From the NCBI GenBank assembly GCA_944390735.1, contig CALXRL010000069.1, forward strand, positions 1 to 46,370: a DNA stretch of 46,370 nt, written 5' to 3'. The number at the start of each line of letters is the position of its first letter. Position 1 is the stretch's first letter. Below the pieces are notes generated by a model. The model made no database searches. It saw only the letters and a list, made by a program, of their open reading frames with translations, and was not told the DNA's origin. The DNA is from an uncultured Victivallales bacterium (GTDB lineage Bacteria > Verrucomicrobiota > Lentisphaeria > Victivallales > UBA1829). This document shows, piece after piece, positions 35,841-45,035 of the stretch. Position numbers and translations under genes: made by a program.

Positions 35841-36680
35841 TCAATGCGGATTTTCGGGAAAGAAGAAGTGATTCATCCGGCGGATCCCGAGGAAGGTTCG
35901 CGGTCCGAGTCGATAGAGGAGAGAGGGATCCAGATCCTGCAGGACCCGATTGTTCCGCACGGCCTTCAAGCGGGAAAAAAGGGAAATCTGTTTGAGATTT
36001 TCCGCCGCTTTTTCCCCGTCCATGCGGCAGAGGATTATGAGATCCGGCTGATTGAGATAGATCCATTCCGGCGAGCAGGTAAAGTAGTCCTGGTTGACCT
36101 GTTCCGCGACATTTCGTCCTCCCGCGAGTTGGATCATCTCATTGATGAAACTTTTCTTTCCGGCTGTGACGGGCGGCGAGAGGGAGATCAGGACCAGAAC
36201 GGAAGGACGTTTTTCCCGAGGGATTCTGTCCGTGTTCCGGCGCAGCTGTTCCAGCTCCTTTTTTGCCTTTTGAATTTCCAATTGAGCACGGGATCGGCAA
36301 TCCAGTAATTTTCCGAGGAGCTCCAGAGCGGCGAAATACTGCTTGAAACCGGAATCCGGGATGACGATCAGCCGGATTCCCGCTTTTTCGAGCATTTCCG
36401 GGACGGCTTTTGCCCGTACGGTGGAGGTGATGACGATCTTCGCGCCGGATGCGATCAGGGGCTCCGGGAACGGTTTCCCGAAAGAGCCGACGACTCGGAT
36501 TTTCTTCGCTTCGGGCGGAGCATCACAGAAGGAAGAGCGGCCGACGAGGCAGTCGCCTTTCCCGAGCAGGAAGACCATTTCCGTCAAATTCGGACTCAGG
36601 GATGCGATTTTTTTCCCCTCCTCCGAGAGCAGCGGAAGAATCAGAAGAAAAAACACCGCCGGCGCAAGAAAACATTTCAT
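35841..36680 (-). CDS. Periplasmic binding protein of the BtuF/FepB type
   Basis: A 279-residue exported protein of the helical-backbone metal receptor fold, which binds corrinoids, haem or iron chelates for an ABC importer. A signal peptide (1-19) is followed by KIASLSPNLTEMVFLLG (24-40), then the family stretches VGSFGKPFPEPLIASGAKIVI and NVAEQVNQDYFTCSPEWIYLNQPDLII. ATG 36680 is chosen over a longer frame for its signal peptide and CAGGA ten bases upstream. No permease or ATPase gene is adjacent, so it must work with components elsewhere. It is divergent from LacI. Confidence 0.87.
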   Translation of the reverse strand: MKCFLAPAVFFLLILPLLSEEGKKIASLSPNLTEMVFLLGKGDCLVGRSSFCDAPPEAKKIRVVGSFGKPFPEPLIASGAKIVITSTVRAKAVPEMLEKAGIRLIVIPDSGFKQYFAALELLGKLLDCRSRAQLEIQKAKKELEQLRRNTDRIPREKRPSVLVLISLSPPVTAGKKSFINEMIQLAGGRNVAEQVNQDYFTCSPEWIYLNQPDLIILCRMDGEKAAENLKQISLFSRLKAVRNNRVLQDLDPSLLYRLGPRTFLGIRRMNHFFFPENPH

Positions 36681-36769
36681 GAAAAAACATCCTGTTTTAG
36701 AGAAGATTGCCCGGAAGTCAATATATCGTTTCTCCCCGGGGGTGTCAAGCAATCCGGAAAGAAATAAAA

Positions 36770-36867
36770 CTGCTTAAATTCTGCTTAAATTCAGAGAATC
36801 TGTTGACAGAATTCGGGTTTTATGATATAATGAAAATGAGGATGAAAAGAGAATTTCATTTAAGCTG
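36770..36867. promoter_or_regulatory. GCTTAAAT repeats, candidate operators
   Basis: CTGCTTAAATT occurs twice in tandem (36770-36780 and 36781-36791), just upstream of the -35 box; the same GCTTAAAT core recurs inverted at 36858-36865 between the -10 box and the start codon. Sites on both sides of a promoter fit control by a looping regulator such as the LacI protein encoded next to it. Confidence 0.45.
36803..36831 (+). promoter_or_regulatory. Consensus sigma-70 promoter of the second LacI-pseudopilin cassette
   Basis: TTGACA (36803-36808) and TATAAT (36826-36831) match the consensus perfectly with 17 bases between them, 53 bases before the regulator ATG. Such a strong promoter implies repression in the off state. 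Confidence 0.88.
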
Positions 36868-36884
36868 AGGGAACGAGCATTTCC

Positions 36885-37895
36885 ATGGTGAAACTGAAAG
36901 ATGTTGCGGAGGCCGCAGGAGTGACGATCGCCACGGTTTCTATCGCCCTTTCCGGAAAAGGACGAGTTTCGAGCGCGACGCGGGAACGGGTCTGCCGGAT
37001 CGCGGGGGAGATGCACTACCGGCCGTCCGGACAGCGATTGCGCGAACAGCCCTTCCGCGGAGAATCCCGGGTGGATGTCGGATTGATTATCGCCGACAAC
37101 CAGAGCATGATTCTGCATGATTTCATCCAGTTCGCGGAGACCTATCATCTGCGGAACCAGCTGGAATTCATCCTCAGCGAGGGCGGCACGCAGCTGCCTT
37201 CCCTGTTGAACCGGAGTGCGGCGAAGGGAGTTCTGCATATCGGCTATATCGGGGAGGGGATCCGGCGGTATCTGGAACGGAATCCGGATCATCCGTTCGT
37301 CGCGGTCAATGACACGGCGGAGTACTCCGTCAAAACGGATTTCACTGCGGGCGTGCACCGTGCAATGCAGTATCTTCTTGCGCTGGGACACCATAAGATC
37401 GCCTTTTACAGCGGCAGTGAAAAATATGCGGTCCCGCGGATTTTCAACCGTGCGATTGAAAAATGCATTCAGGAATATGAGATCGACCGAAGCCGGCATT
37501 TCATGCCGTGCCATTTCGAGGGATCGAACTGTGTGGACTATATGAACAACTCGTTGAAATGGGCGCGGCAGGTGCTTGGATCGGAGAATCGTCCGACCGC
37601 CTGTTTCTGTTCGGGGTTGATGACAGCACGCGCGGTCATTTACGTTGCGATGGAATCCGGACTGCGGGTTCCGGAAGATCTGAGCGTGCTGGCTCTTGGC
37701 GACGCCGGAGATGCGTTGAACGGATATCCTTTTGTGACAACCATCTCTGAAAATTATTCGCGTTTGACCTCGACGGCTATGACGATGCTTCAGAGACGGA
37801 TCTCCGGACTCTGTATTGAAAAGAAAAATCTTTATATCGACACCGATTTTGTCGTACGCGGCTCAACCGGTCCCAACAGGAAAGGAAAACAATGA
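36885..37895 (+). CDS. LacI family transcriptional regulator
   Basis: A 336-residue regulator. The helix-turn-helix is at about 2-23 ([20 protein letters not shown]), and the sugar-binding domain runs from about 62 to 330. GAGGGAAC lies upstream of the ATG with a rather long spacer. It is preceded by a consensus promoter with repeat motifs and is the first gene of a cassette with the pseudopilin (ATGA overlap) and a 1351-residue secreted protein. Confidence 0.92.
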   Translation: MVKLKDVAEAAGVTIATVSIALSGKGRVSSATRERVCRIAGEMHYRPSGQRLREQPFRGESRVDVGLIIADNQSMILHDFIQFAETYHLRNQLEFILSEGGTQLPSLLNRSAAKGVLHIGYIGEGIRRYLERNPDHPFVAVNDTAEYSVKTDFTAGVHRAMQYLLALGHHKIAFYSGSEKYAVPRIFNRAIEKCIQEYEIDRSRHFMPCHFEGSNCVDYMNNSLKWARQVLGSENRPTACFCSGLMTARAVIYVAMESGLRVPEDLSVLALGDAGDALNGYPFVTTISENYSRLTSTAMTMLQRRISGLCIEKKNLYIDTDFVVRGSTGPNRKGKQ

Positions 37896-38587
37896 AAGAA
37901 CGCCATCATTTCACATTGATAGAGCTCCTTGTCGTTATCGCCATCATCGCCATTCTGACCGCGATCCTTCTTCCGGCCCTGAATTCCGCGCGGGCGAAGG
38001 CGAGACAGGCCACCTGTGTTTCGAATCTGAAACAGATGCAGCAGTGTCTCGGATTCTATACGATGGACTTTGACGATTATCTGCCGCCGATGGCGGATCC
38101 GGCTCAGAGTTCGGATAAATATGGATTTTATCATGCGGCGTATTATCATTACGGAAAAATCAAACGGGACCATGTGTATGGAACGATCGGCGCCTGTCCG
38201 GAATTTCCGCTGTCGAAAGTTTCCTACGGCTGGAGTTCAAAATCCTATATTTATGCGAGTTCGTCGTTTGCCGGTTCTCCGTGCCAGCATCTGACCTATA
38301 CGGGGAACGGAGCTCTGTTTGACCTCGGGGGAGGACGGTATCGGGAGTCCCGCCGGATCTCCCAGGTGAAAAAGGCGTCCGGTGTTTTCACGTTCGCCGA
38401 CAGCAGAAATCAGCAGAATGCGCATACTTCCTACACATCGAAGCAGTATTTCGGAGTTCCGCATACGCAGAATGCGAATTTTGCCTTTCTGGATGGTCAT
38501 GCGCAGCTGTTGAAGGCGCTTCTCCCCTTCGACGAAAAACCCTATACAACCGATTCGGAGAAAGAACCGTGGGGGAAATCCTGGTAA
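37892..38587 (+). CDS. Type II secretion pseudopilin-like protein (H-X9-DG type)
   Basis: A 231-residue protein with a very short leader (MKERHH), then [16 protein letters not shown] (7-22) with Glu at +5 and a hydrophobic helix. [12 protein letters not shown] near the C-terminus is the H-X9-DG motif. The residue before the expected peptidase site is His, not Gly. The ATG shares four bases with the LacI stop (ATGA). The secreted glycosidase starts 51 bases downstream. Like the homologue at 17.7-18.5 kb it may form part of a pseudopilus or a surface sensor; the two are alike in layout but clearly different in the globular part. Confidence 0.9.
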   Translation: MKERHHFTLIELLVVIAIIAILTAILLPALNSARAKARQATCVSNLKQMQQCLGFYTMDFDDYLPPMADPAQSSDKYGFYHAAYYHYGKIKRDHVYGTIGACPEFPLSKVSYGWSSKSYIYASSSFAGSPCQHLTYTGNGALFDLGGGRYRESRRISQVKKASGVFTFADSRNQQNAHTSYTSKQYFGVPHTQNANFAFLDGHAQLLKALLPFDEKPYTTDSEKEPWGKSW

Positions 38588-38638
38588 TTTTCCCATTGTT
38601 TTTTTCTCCCGTTTTCAATTCTTGTGAAAGGTGTTTTG

Positions 38639-41600
38639 ATGATGAAACAACTCTTGAGTGCTGCCGCGATTCTGCTGGGAATTTCTTCCGCAGTGTTTGC
38701 CGCTCCGCGTGAAATGATGGCGATGAATAAAATCTGGCAGGCGAAAGTGACCGAATCGGCGGAGCTGCCCTCCGAGACCGGGTGGGCCGTTTTCCGCGGC
38801 GGACGGGATCTGACCGGACTCGACTACCGCAATGTGAATCCCAAACCGCCGAAACCGTTGAAAGAATACAGCTCCGCGTGGTATCGGCAGACGCTGACCA
38901 TTCCCGCGTCGTGGAAGGGAAGCATGGTCCGTTTCCATGTGCCGATCCAGTATACCGATATGATCGTGTATGTCAACGGGAGGAAAGCCGGAGAGATTCT
39001 CAAACCGGCGGGCGCTCTGGAGATCGGTCCGTTTCTGAAGTATGGCGCGGAAAATACCATTCTTCTCTTTCAGACAAAGAATTTTACCGGAATTTCCCGG
39101 AAGAGCGATCCGTATTACGCCCGGACCCCGTGGGAGTTCGGATTTCAGGAAAATCCTTTTCTCGTCAAGACGGGGAAGGTCTGTTTTGACGATGTGTTTG
39201 CGAATCCCTCCTTCCGGAAAAAACAGTTGAGTTTGGATACGGAAATCCTCGCGGAAGAACCGGCTTCCGTGACAGTCTCCGCCGAAATTCTCGACCGGGA
39301 CGGCAAAACGGTAAAACGCAATTCAAAGAATTTTTCCGCCCGGAAAGGTCTCAATACGCTTTCTCTGGTCTTCCCGTGGTCCGATCCGCATTTCTGGGAG
39401 ATCAACGCCCCGTATCTTTACACCTGCCGGATCCGGATTACGGACCGGAGCGGAAAACTTCTGGATGAATATCCCGCTTTCCGTTTCGGGTTCCGCGAGA
39501 TCTGGCACGACGGGAAAGAGTTCTACATGAACGGTCACATCCAGCGGATTCGTCCGGTTTACGGGTTCGGTATCAACGAGCACGGGGTCTCCTTCATGCG
39601 TCTGATGGGATACACCGCGACGGATCTGGCAAACAAGCATTACGTTTTTTCCTCCATCGACGAAAAACTTCTTGATCGGCTGGACGAGGTGGGCATGGTC
39701 TGCTTTGCCGGAATGCCGTCCATCAACCACATGCGCGACAAAATGCGGAAGGATCCGGCAGTCGTGAAAGAATATGACCGTTATGCAAAGCTGATGATCC
39801 GCCGTTATCGAAATCATCCGTCAATTTTTGCCTGGTGCGTGGGGATGAACACGAACTGTCCCTCCTGGAACATGGATCCCGACAAACTGGGGCAGATCGC
39901 GGGAATCGCTTCGCAGGATCAGAACATTAACGCCGCCTGCGACATCGGGCGGAAATACTCTCCCTCCACCGTCTTTTATTCCCATGCCGACGGTTCCAAC
40001 GGCGACATCAGCACCAATAATCTCTATCTGAACTTCACTCCGCTTCAGGAGCGCGAGGAGTGGATGAGCAAGTGGTCGAAAAAAGGGATTTTCCCGTGGC
40101 TTGCCGCTGAATTCGGCGAACCCTACGTCGCCTGCTACTGGCAGAAAAAGAACTTCCTTTTCACCGAATACATGGCGATCTATTACGGTGAAGACGCCTA
40201 TGCGAAGGAACCGGTCGAAAGCCAGAAGGAGATCCTTCCGTTCAGCCTCGGAAACAAGAACAATCACGCGGACGGCATTGTCGGGCTTGATACGAAATTT
40301 CCACTTTTCTGGGATTTCAAGCGTCAGATGGTCTGGCGTACGAACCGGGCGTGGCGCACGTTCGGGATCAACGGCGGAATGCTCTACTTCAATCTGCGCG
40401 AAGCCTACGGGAATCCGCCGGGCAGGGGAAATCCCTACAGCCGTTACGGACGCATCCATGAAGAGGTTACATCCAAGCCGGAATGGGCGAACCGGGCGTT
40501 TGACATCTACCAGCTCGGAAATAAGGATTTCCTCGGATACATCGGCGGCTGGCCCGAACATACCGATAAAACGCACGCGTTCCGGTCCGGAGAAACCATT
40601 GACAAGCAGCTCGTTTTCGTCTGGGACGGTCCCGGAAGAAAGACTTTCACCGCCAAATGGAAGGTCGTTTCCGGCAATTCGGTGATTGCTTCCGGTGAAC
40701 ATTCCGAGACGCTTTCCACCGGTGATATCCGTCTGCGGAAAGTCTCCTTCCGGGCTCCTTCGGTCGAGGGAAAAACTCTTCTGAAGATGACGGTCGATTA
40801 TTCTGAAAACGGCGGACCGCTTTTTACAGACTCCTTTGATCTGCGGATTTATCCGGCGGCGCGCCGCGTTTCGATTCCTGTCGCCGGCGATGTCGCCGTG
40901 CTGGATCCCTCCGGCAAGGCTCAGGCGATCCTCAACTGGTACGAAATCCGCTTCCGCACCATCAAAACAACGGATGAGCTGGGAAAAGCGGACTATCTGA
41001 TCTTCGGCAGGAATGCTCTGGATAACGCGGCTCTCGGGTTCACGCCGAAAGAGATTGCCGGCGGATTGAACGTCCTCATCATGGCGCAGTCCCCGGATAC
41101 ATGGATCTCTCTCGGATTCAATGCGATCGACTCCATGTCGCGCCAGGTGTACCTCCGGGACAGGAGCAATCTTGCGTTCCGCGGCCTTTCCGACGACGAG
41201 CTCGCCAACTGGCGCGGTGCACCGGATTACGGCAAGCCGTTCGGTCCGATCATGTCGCATGATACACAGCGCGGACCGCGCTGGACACGGACTCACACGG
41301 TTGCCGGACTCATGCTCCGCATCCCGGAACGAGCCGGCTTCGTTCCGCTGATCGACGGCGAATTCGATCTCAACTATGCCGCCCTCATGCGCTGGAGCTG
41401 CGGAAAGGGGAGCATTCTCTACTGCACGCTCGATCTGGAAGACCGGGTTCCTTCCGATCCTCTTGCAGAAAAAACGGCGCATGCGGTCCTGACGGATTTC
41501 TTCTCCCATCGGAGCAACGCCTCCGGAGAGGTCTATGCCGACGGAAAAGATGCGGAGCTGCTGCTGAAAAAGAGCGGCAGTGATTTTTCCGGGCTCGAAG

Positions 41601-42694
41601 CGGAAACACGTCCTTCCGGAAATCTTCTGGTGGTCGGCGGGGATTCTTCCATTTCGTGGGAACGGGTAAAATCGTTTGCGGAGCAGGGCGGCTGCGTTCT
41701 TGTTGTAGCCAATCCGCGTCTTGTGAAGGCGGCCGGACTGAAGACCGTTTCCAGAGAGCTTTACCGGGCAAAACCCGATTACAGAGGACTTTTCTCCACA
41801 GTGGGACAGTCGCTTCTCCGCTGGCGTGATGTGGTCAACGCCTCGCTGATCCAGCCTGCGAAGGGCGTGGAACTCTTTGCCGAAGGGCTTTTCGCTCTTG
41901 TGCCGATCGGATGCGGCCGGGTTCTTTTCGGTCAGATGGATCCGGAACTTTTCAACCGGCGTTATGCAAAGGATGAATTGCGACGGACCGCAACGGCTCT
42001 CAGTTCCGAACATCTGCTCCAGCTCTATTCCCGCCTGATGACCTCCCTCGGCGCCCGTCCGGGGAAGAAAGTGGCGATGCGGTTGGCATATCAGGCGGGA
42101 CCACAGGCATTCGCTCCGCTGAAATTCTTTTATGTGCTCGGGCCTTTCCGCTGCGAGAAGGATGACAGCAAACGGATGCTGAACACCGTGTTTCCCGGCG
42201 AGGAGATGGCGATTGCCGGAGACAACAACCCGAATCCGCGCTTCAAACTGCCGCAGGGCGGCGAAACCGACTGGCGACCGACGATCACTTCCGATGAAAA
42301 CGGATATGTGAATTTAAACAAGCTCTTCCCCGATGTCTCCTGTTCCGTTTCCTATGTGATCTGCTATTTCAAGCGGGAGACTGCGGGGCCGGCGATTCTG
42401 AAATTCGGCGTTGACTGGCGCGCCAAGATCTGGTGCAACGGAACTCCGGTGTTCTATACCGAGGTCGGATCGTTCGGATACAAATACGAGACGAAGGTCA
42501 ATCTGAAGAAAGGGGAAAACTACATTTCCATGAAGATCGGTTCCGGTTCCTACGGCAACTGCTTCTGGGCTTCCCTGAGCAGGGAAGCACCGAAAAACGG
42601 GATCCGGCGCAGGAGCATCCGGGAACTCGACGACGTGAAGTTTTATGAAAACAGCATTTCCGGATATGATCCGTATACGTTCCATTACTGGTGA
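38639..42694 (+). CDS. Very large secreted GH2-like protein
   Basis: A 1351-residue exported protein. Signal peptide 1-21 (AVFA before APREMM); GH2-like sugar-binding jelly roll (about 40-180); immunoglobulin-like domain (about 195-290); TIM barrel (about 295-620). The barrel has RRYRNHPSIFAWCVGMNTN (388-406), which aligns with the GH2 stretch ending WSxGNE; N404 stands where the acid/base Glu is expected. FPWLAAEFGEPY provides a candidate nucleophile (E491). A glutamine-amidotransferase-like region (about 750-1080) and a C-terminal jelly roll (about 1160-1351) follow. AAAGG lies seven bases before ATG 38639; ATG 38642 is an alternative. It is the third gene of the cassette. Altered chemistry or a binding-only role are both possible. 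Confidence 0.75.
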   Translation: MMKQLLSAAAILLGISSAVFAAPREMMAMNKIWQAKVTESAELPSETGWAVFRGGRDLTGLDYRNVNPKPPKPLKEYSSAWYRQTLTIPASWKGSMVRFHVPIQYTDMIVYVNGRKAGEILKPAGALEIGPFLKYGAENTILLFQTKNFTGISRKSDPYYARTPWEFGFQENPFLVKTGKVCFDDVFANPSFRKKQLSLDTEILAEEPASVTVSAEILDRDGKTVKRNSKNFSARKGLNTLSLVFPWSDPHFWEINAPYLYTCRIRITDRSGKLLDEYPAFRFGFREIWHDGKEFYMNGHIQRIRPVYGFGINEHGVSFMRLMGYTATDLANKHYVFSSIDEKLLDRLDEVGMVCFAGMPSINHMRDKMRKDPAVVKEYDRYAKLMIRRYRNHPSIFAWCVGMNTNCPSWNMDPDKLGQIAGIASQDQNINAACDIGRKYSPSTVFYSHADGSNGDISTNNLYLNFTPLQEREEWMSKWSKKGIFPWLAAEFGEPYVACYWQKKNFLFTEYMAIYYGEDAYAKEPVESQKEILPFSLGNKNNHADGIVGLDTKFPLFWDFKRQMVWRTNRAWRTFGINGGMLYFNLREAYGNPPGRGNPYSRYGRIHEEVTSKPEWANRAFDIYQLGNKDFLGYIGGWPEHTDKTHAFRSGETIDKQLVFVWDGPGRKTFTAKWKVVSGNSVIASGEHSETLSTGDIRLRKVSFRAPSVEGKTLLKMTVDYSENGGPLFTDSFDLRIYPAARRVSIPVAGDVAVLDPSGKAQAILNWYEIRFRTIKTTDELGKADYLIFGRNALDNAALGFTPKEIAGGLNVLIMAQSPDTWISLGFNAIDSMSRQVYLRDRSNLAFRGLSDDELANWRGAPDYGKPFGPIMSHDTQRGPRWTRTHTVAGLMLRIPERAGFVPLIDGEFDLNYAALMRWSCGKGSILYCTLDLEDRVPSDPLAEKTAHAVLTDFFSHRSNASGEVYADGKDAELLLKKSGSDFSGLEAETRPSGNLLVVGGDSSISWERVKSFAEQGGCVLVVANPRLVKAAGLKTVSRELYRAKPDYRGLFSTVGQSLLRWRDVVNASLIQPAKGVELFAEGLFALVPIGCGRVLFGQMDPELFNRRYAKDELRRTATALSSEHLLQLYSRLMTSLGARPGKKVAMRLAYQAGPQAFAPLKFFYVLGPFRCEKDDSKRMLNTVFPGEEMAIAGDNNPNPRFKLPQGGETDWRPTITSDENGYVNLNKLFPDVSCSVSYVICYFKRETAGPAILKFGVDWRAKIWCNGTPVFYTEVGSFGYKYETKVNLKKGENYISMKIGSGSYGNCFWASLSREAPKNGIRRRSIRELDDVKFYENSISGYDPYTFHYW

Positions 42695-42718
42695 TTTTTT
42701 TCAAGAAAGGATGAGATT

Positions 42719-43417
42719 ATGTGGAAACAGACAATCGCAAGTGTGACGGCTGGAGTTGCCGTCGCGGTCTCCATGGCTGCGGAGCCTCCGGTCTGGAAGG
42801 CAGACTTTGAAGGACAGTTTCCGGGAGAAGTTCCGAAAGGATGGCGCCAGCACTGGGGCAGGAAAATTGACGCGGATGTTCGGCAGGTCTCGAATATGGT
42901 GGTCCTCGGCGGGAACAACAGCATGCTGATTGAGCGCTCCGGAACCGACAGCGCGCAGTGGGGCTTTGGTACGGAAACAAAGGATGTCGCCGACGGCACC
43001 GCCCTTCTGACGGTTCCGTTTCAGGTGCAGGGCAATGGAAAGCACGCTTTCAATTTCAATCTGGAAATTTTTTCCCATCCCTACCAGACCGGCAGTCGTT
43101 TTGCCGTGATCGGATTTGCGAACGGCACTGTGACATTGACTGACGGCAAGTGGAAAAACGGTCAGAAGCTCGGGAATTATGAGCCATCCAAATGGTATCG
43201 TGCTGTTCTCCGGCTCCCGACCCTCGGCGGGAAACAGACGGAGGTCATCGGGCGTCTCGACCGTTTTCTCGGCGACGGCAAATGGGAAAAAGGTCCTGAA
43301 TTCAAACTCGCATCCGGTGCTCCGAAAGGGAAATGGGGTTGGCTCCTGATCGTTCCGAATCCCGGCAGCAAATTCAAAGCCTATTTCGATGAGATTACGC
43401 TGGAGCGTGTCCGGTAA
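42719..43417 (+). CDS. Secreted lectin/glucanase-like jelly-roll protein
   Basis: A 232-residue exported protein: signal peptide about 1-21 (ending SMAAE), then one beta-rich domain resembling concanavalin A-like or LamG-type folds (WKADFEGQFPGEVPKGW at its start, KFKAYFDEITLERVR at its end). No catalytic residues are evident, so carbohydrate binding is the likely role. AAAGGA precedes the ATG. It follows the GH2-like gene by 24 bases, so it belongs to the cassette. Its last 37 bases overlap the end of the acyltransferase gene on the other strand. Confidence 0.75.
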   Translation: MWKQTIASVTAGVAVAVSMAAEPPVWKADFEGQFPGEVPKGWRQHWGRKIDADVRQVSNMVVLGGNNSMLIERSGTDSAQWGFGTETKDVADGTALLTVPFQVQGNGKHAFNFNLEIFSHPYQTGSRFAVIGFANGTVTLTDGKWKNGQKLGNYEPSKWYRAVLRLPTLGGKQTEVIGRLDRFLGDGKWEKGPEFKLASGAPKGKWGWLLIVPNPGSKFKAYFDEITLERVR

Positions 43418-44640
43418 ACTTGCGTTCCGAAATCCTTCAGATCCGCGACCGAAAGGAACATCCCGCCGGATTTGAGGGTTCCTCCTTCGCGGAGAACGTT
43501 CTGCATGGCACGCTGAGCGGAATTCCTCACCGGATAGGAGAGGGGATTTCCATCTTCTCTTCCGAAGAGGAAAAAGAGCCCGTCGGTACCGGATCCGATT
43601 TCAAGAGGGAAAAGATATCCTTCGCGCTGGAAGGAGACAATATTGGAGTTTGGAAGACGGGTTTCCCATTCCGGGTTCAGGATCCAGGAGGCGCAGATGA
43701 AAAGCGGAATTTCCTTGTGAAAGTGCTGACGGAAGAGTTCGACGGCATCCATCAGAGAGCGTCGTACTTTATCGGGAGTCATTCCTCCTCCGCCCGGGAT
43801 GTGGATTTCCAGCACGGTATCCCAGGGAGAGACGACGGGTGTCCAGAGAGTGTCGTCCAGCGAAAGCTGTTTTTTTATCAGAGCGTGTCCGAATGGCGAA
43901 ATGGGTGTTCCAGTTATTTTCCCTCCGCAATGATTCAGCGTTGTTTGGAGCACGGCATGGGGGGAGTCGTGGGAAACTCGGAATCCCTCTTTGTTCAGTG
44001 TCCAGCGATCCGGACAGAGGGCAATGATGCCGCCTGTCTTGTTCCGATAGATTGCGGGAGCGTAGGAGGGAAGGGGGATTGGCCGGAATTCCAGACGTCC
44101 GATGCGGAAGAGTTCTCCGTCAATGGTCAGTTTCAGCCATGAGGTCTGGCGGATATCGTGTCCCGGCAGACCGTTGTGAGCTTCGGCGAAAGCGGGAATG
44201 GTTCCGCCGATCCATGTAGCGCTTTCTTTTGCGAAACGGGAAGGGAGTCCGAGGCGGTGTGCTGTTTTTTCGATCATCGGGATGGCGCTGACGGCGATCA
44301 TCAGAAAGAAGATTCCGGCATCATCCCCGAACATGGAGACCGGAAGCGTAAGGGAGGAGAGTCCATGGACATTTCCTGTGTGGAGGAAGGCCTGATGAAG
44401 ATGCCATGCAAGAATCTGTGCTTCCGGATTTTCAGCGGTGATGCGGCAGACTCTTCGAATAGCCGGCAGGAGATTCCATTTGCTTTGAATGAGGGGATAA
44501 TAGGTTTCCTGAAAATGAGGGGTCATGAAATCCGGCAGACCGGGGAAGGTTTTCAGGGAATTTTCGTATCCGGTTTCGAACAGGATTTTTCTGATTTCTG
44601 GAGAATAATTCATTTTTTTACAGAGAGTCTGCAAGTTCAT
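43381..44640 (-). CDS. Acyltransferase with NAT_N and GNAT-like C-terminal domains
   Basis: A 419-residue cytosolic protein. The N-terminal part (about 1-150) is helical, as in the domain that precedes GNAT-like C-terminal domains; the C-terminal part (about 150-400) has DTVLEIHIPGGGGMTP, a Ser-containing helix, FICASWILNPEWETRLPNSNI and VSFQREGYLFPLE, which match my memory of the GNAT_C family. The acceptor is not known. A longer frame is rejected because AAAGGA lies eight bases before ATG 44640. The gene is alone and ends inside the opposite gene. Confidence 0.75.
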   Translation of the reverse strand: MNLQTLCKKMNYSPEIRKILFETGYENSLKTFPGLPDFMTPHFQETYYPLIQSKWNLLPAIRRVCRITAENPEAQILAWHLHQAFLHTGNVHGLSSLTLPVSMFGDDAGIFFLMIAVSAIPMIEKTAHRLGLPSRFAKESATWIGGTIPAFAEAHNGLPGHDIRQTSWLKLTIDGELFRIGRLEFRPIPLPSYAPAIYRNKTGGIIALCPDRWTLNKEGFRVSHDSPHAVLQTTLNHCGGKITGTPISPFGHALIKKQLSLDDTLWTPVVSPWDTVLEIHIPGGGGMTPDKVRRSLMDAVELFRQHFHKEIPLFICASWILNPEWETRLPNSNIVSFQREGYLFPLEIGSGTDGLFFLFGREDGNPLSYPVRNSAQRAMQNVLREGGTLKSGGMFLSVADLKDFGTQVYRTRSSVISSK

Positions 44641-44815
44641 GATCCATTTCCTTTCTGTCTGACGATTCGGCATGCTGTTATACAGTAGATTTGCAAAGGG
44701 ATGGCGTCAAGGGAGGAAGAGGGTGTTTTTTTGATTTTTCGAGAGGAGAGTCTTGGTGTAAGAGAGATGGATAGGAATGATTTTTTTGAAAAAACCAGAA
44801 ATTTTGAAAAGGGAC

Positions 44816-44843
44816 TTGATTTTTCCTGAAGATGGAATATATT
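44816..44843 (+). promoter_or_regulatory. Promoter of the valine tRNA cluster
   Basis: TTGATT (44816-44821) and TATATT (44838-44843) are spaced by 16 bases, and the first tRNA begins 22 bases beyond the -10 box. Confidence 0.6.
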
Positions 44844-44865
44844 TAACGAATCAGAACGCGAGTTC

Positions 44866-44942
44866 GGGCGTATAGCTCAGTTGGTTAGAGCGCCACGTTG
44901 ACATCGTGGAGGTCATAAGTTCGAGTCTTATTACGCCCACCA
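44866..44942 (+). tRNA. tRNA-Val (anticodon GAC)
   Basis: A complete cloverleaf: GGGCGTA pairs with TACGCCC, the D arm is GCTC/GAGC, the anticodon stem CCACG/CGTGG encloses loop TTGACAT (anticodon GAC), and the T arm has TTCGAGT. Discriminator A and an encoded CCA end the gene at 44942. Confidence 0.97.
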
Positions 44943-44947
44943 TTTTC

Positions 44948-45024
44948 GGGCGATTAGCTCAGTTGGTTAGAGCGTCACGTTTACACCGTGAATGTCTGGG
45001 GTTCGAGTCCCTAATCGCCCACCA
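44948..45024 (+). tRNA. tRNA-Val (anticodon TAC)
   Basis: GGGCGAT pairs with ATCGCCC; the anticodon stem TCACG/CGTGA encloses loop TTTACAC (anticodon TAC); the T loop is TTCGAGT and CCA is encoded. It lies five bases after the first valine tRNA. Confidence 0.97.
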
Positions 45025-45035
45025 GTGTGTAGAAA

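Noticed and set aside
39821..42013. Long open frame opposite the GH2-like gene
   Set aside because: Antisense shadow without ribosome binding site or motifs.
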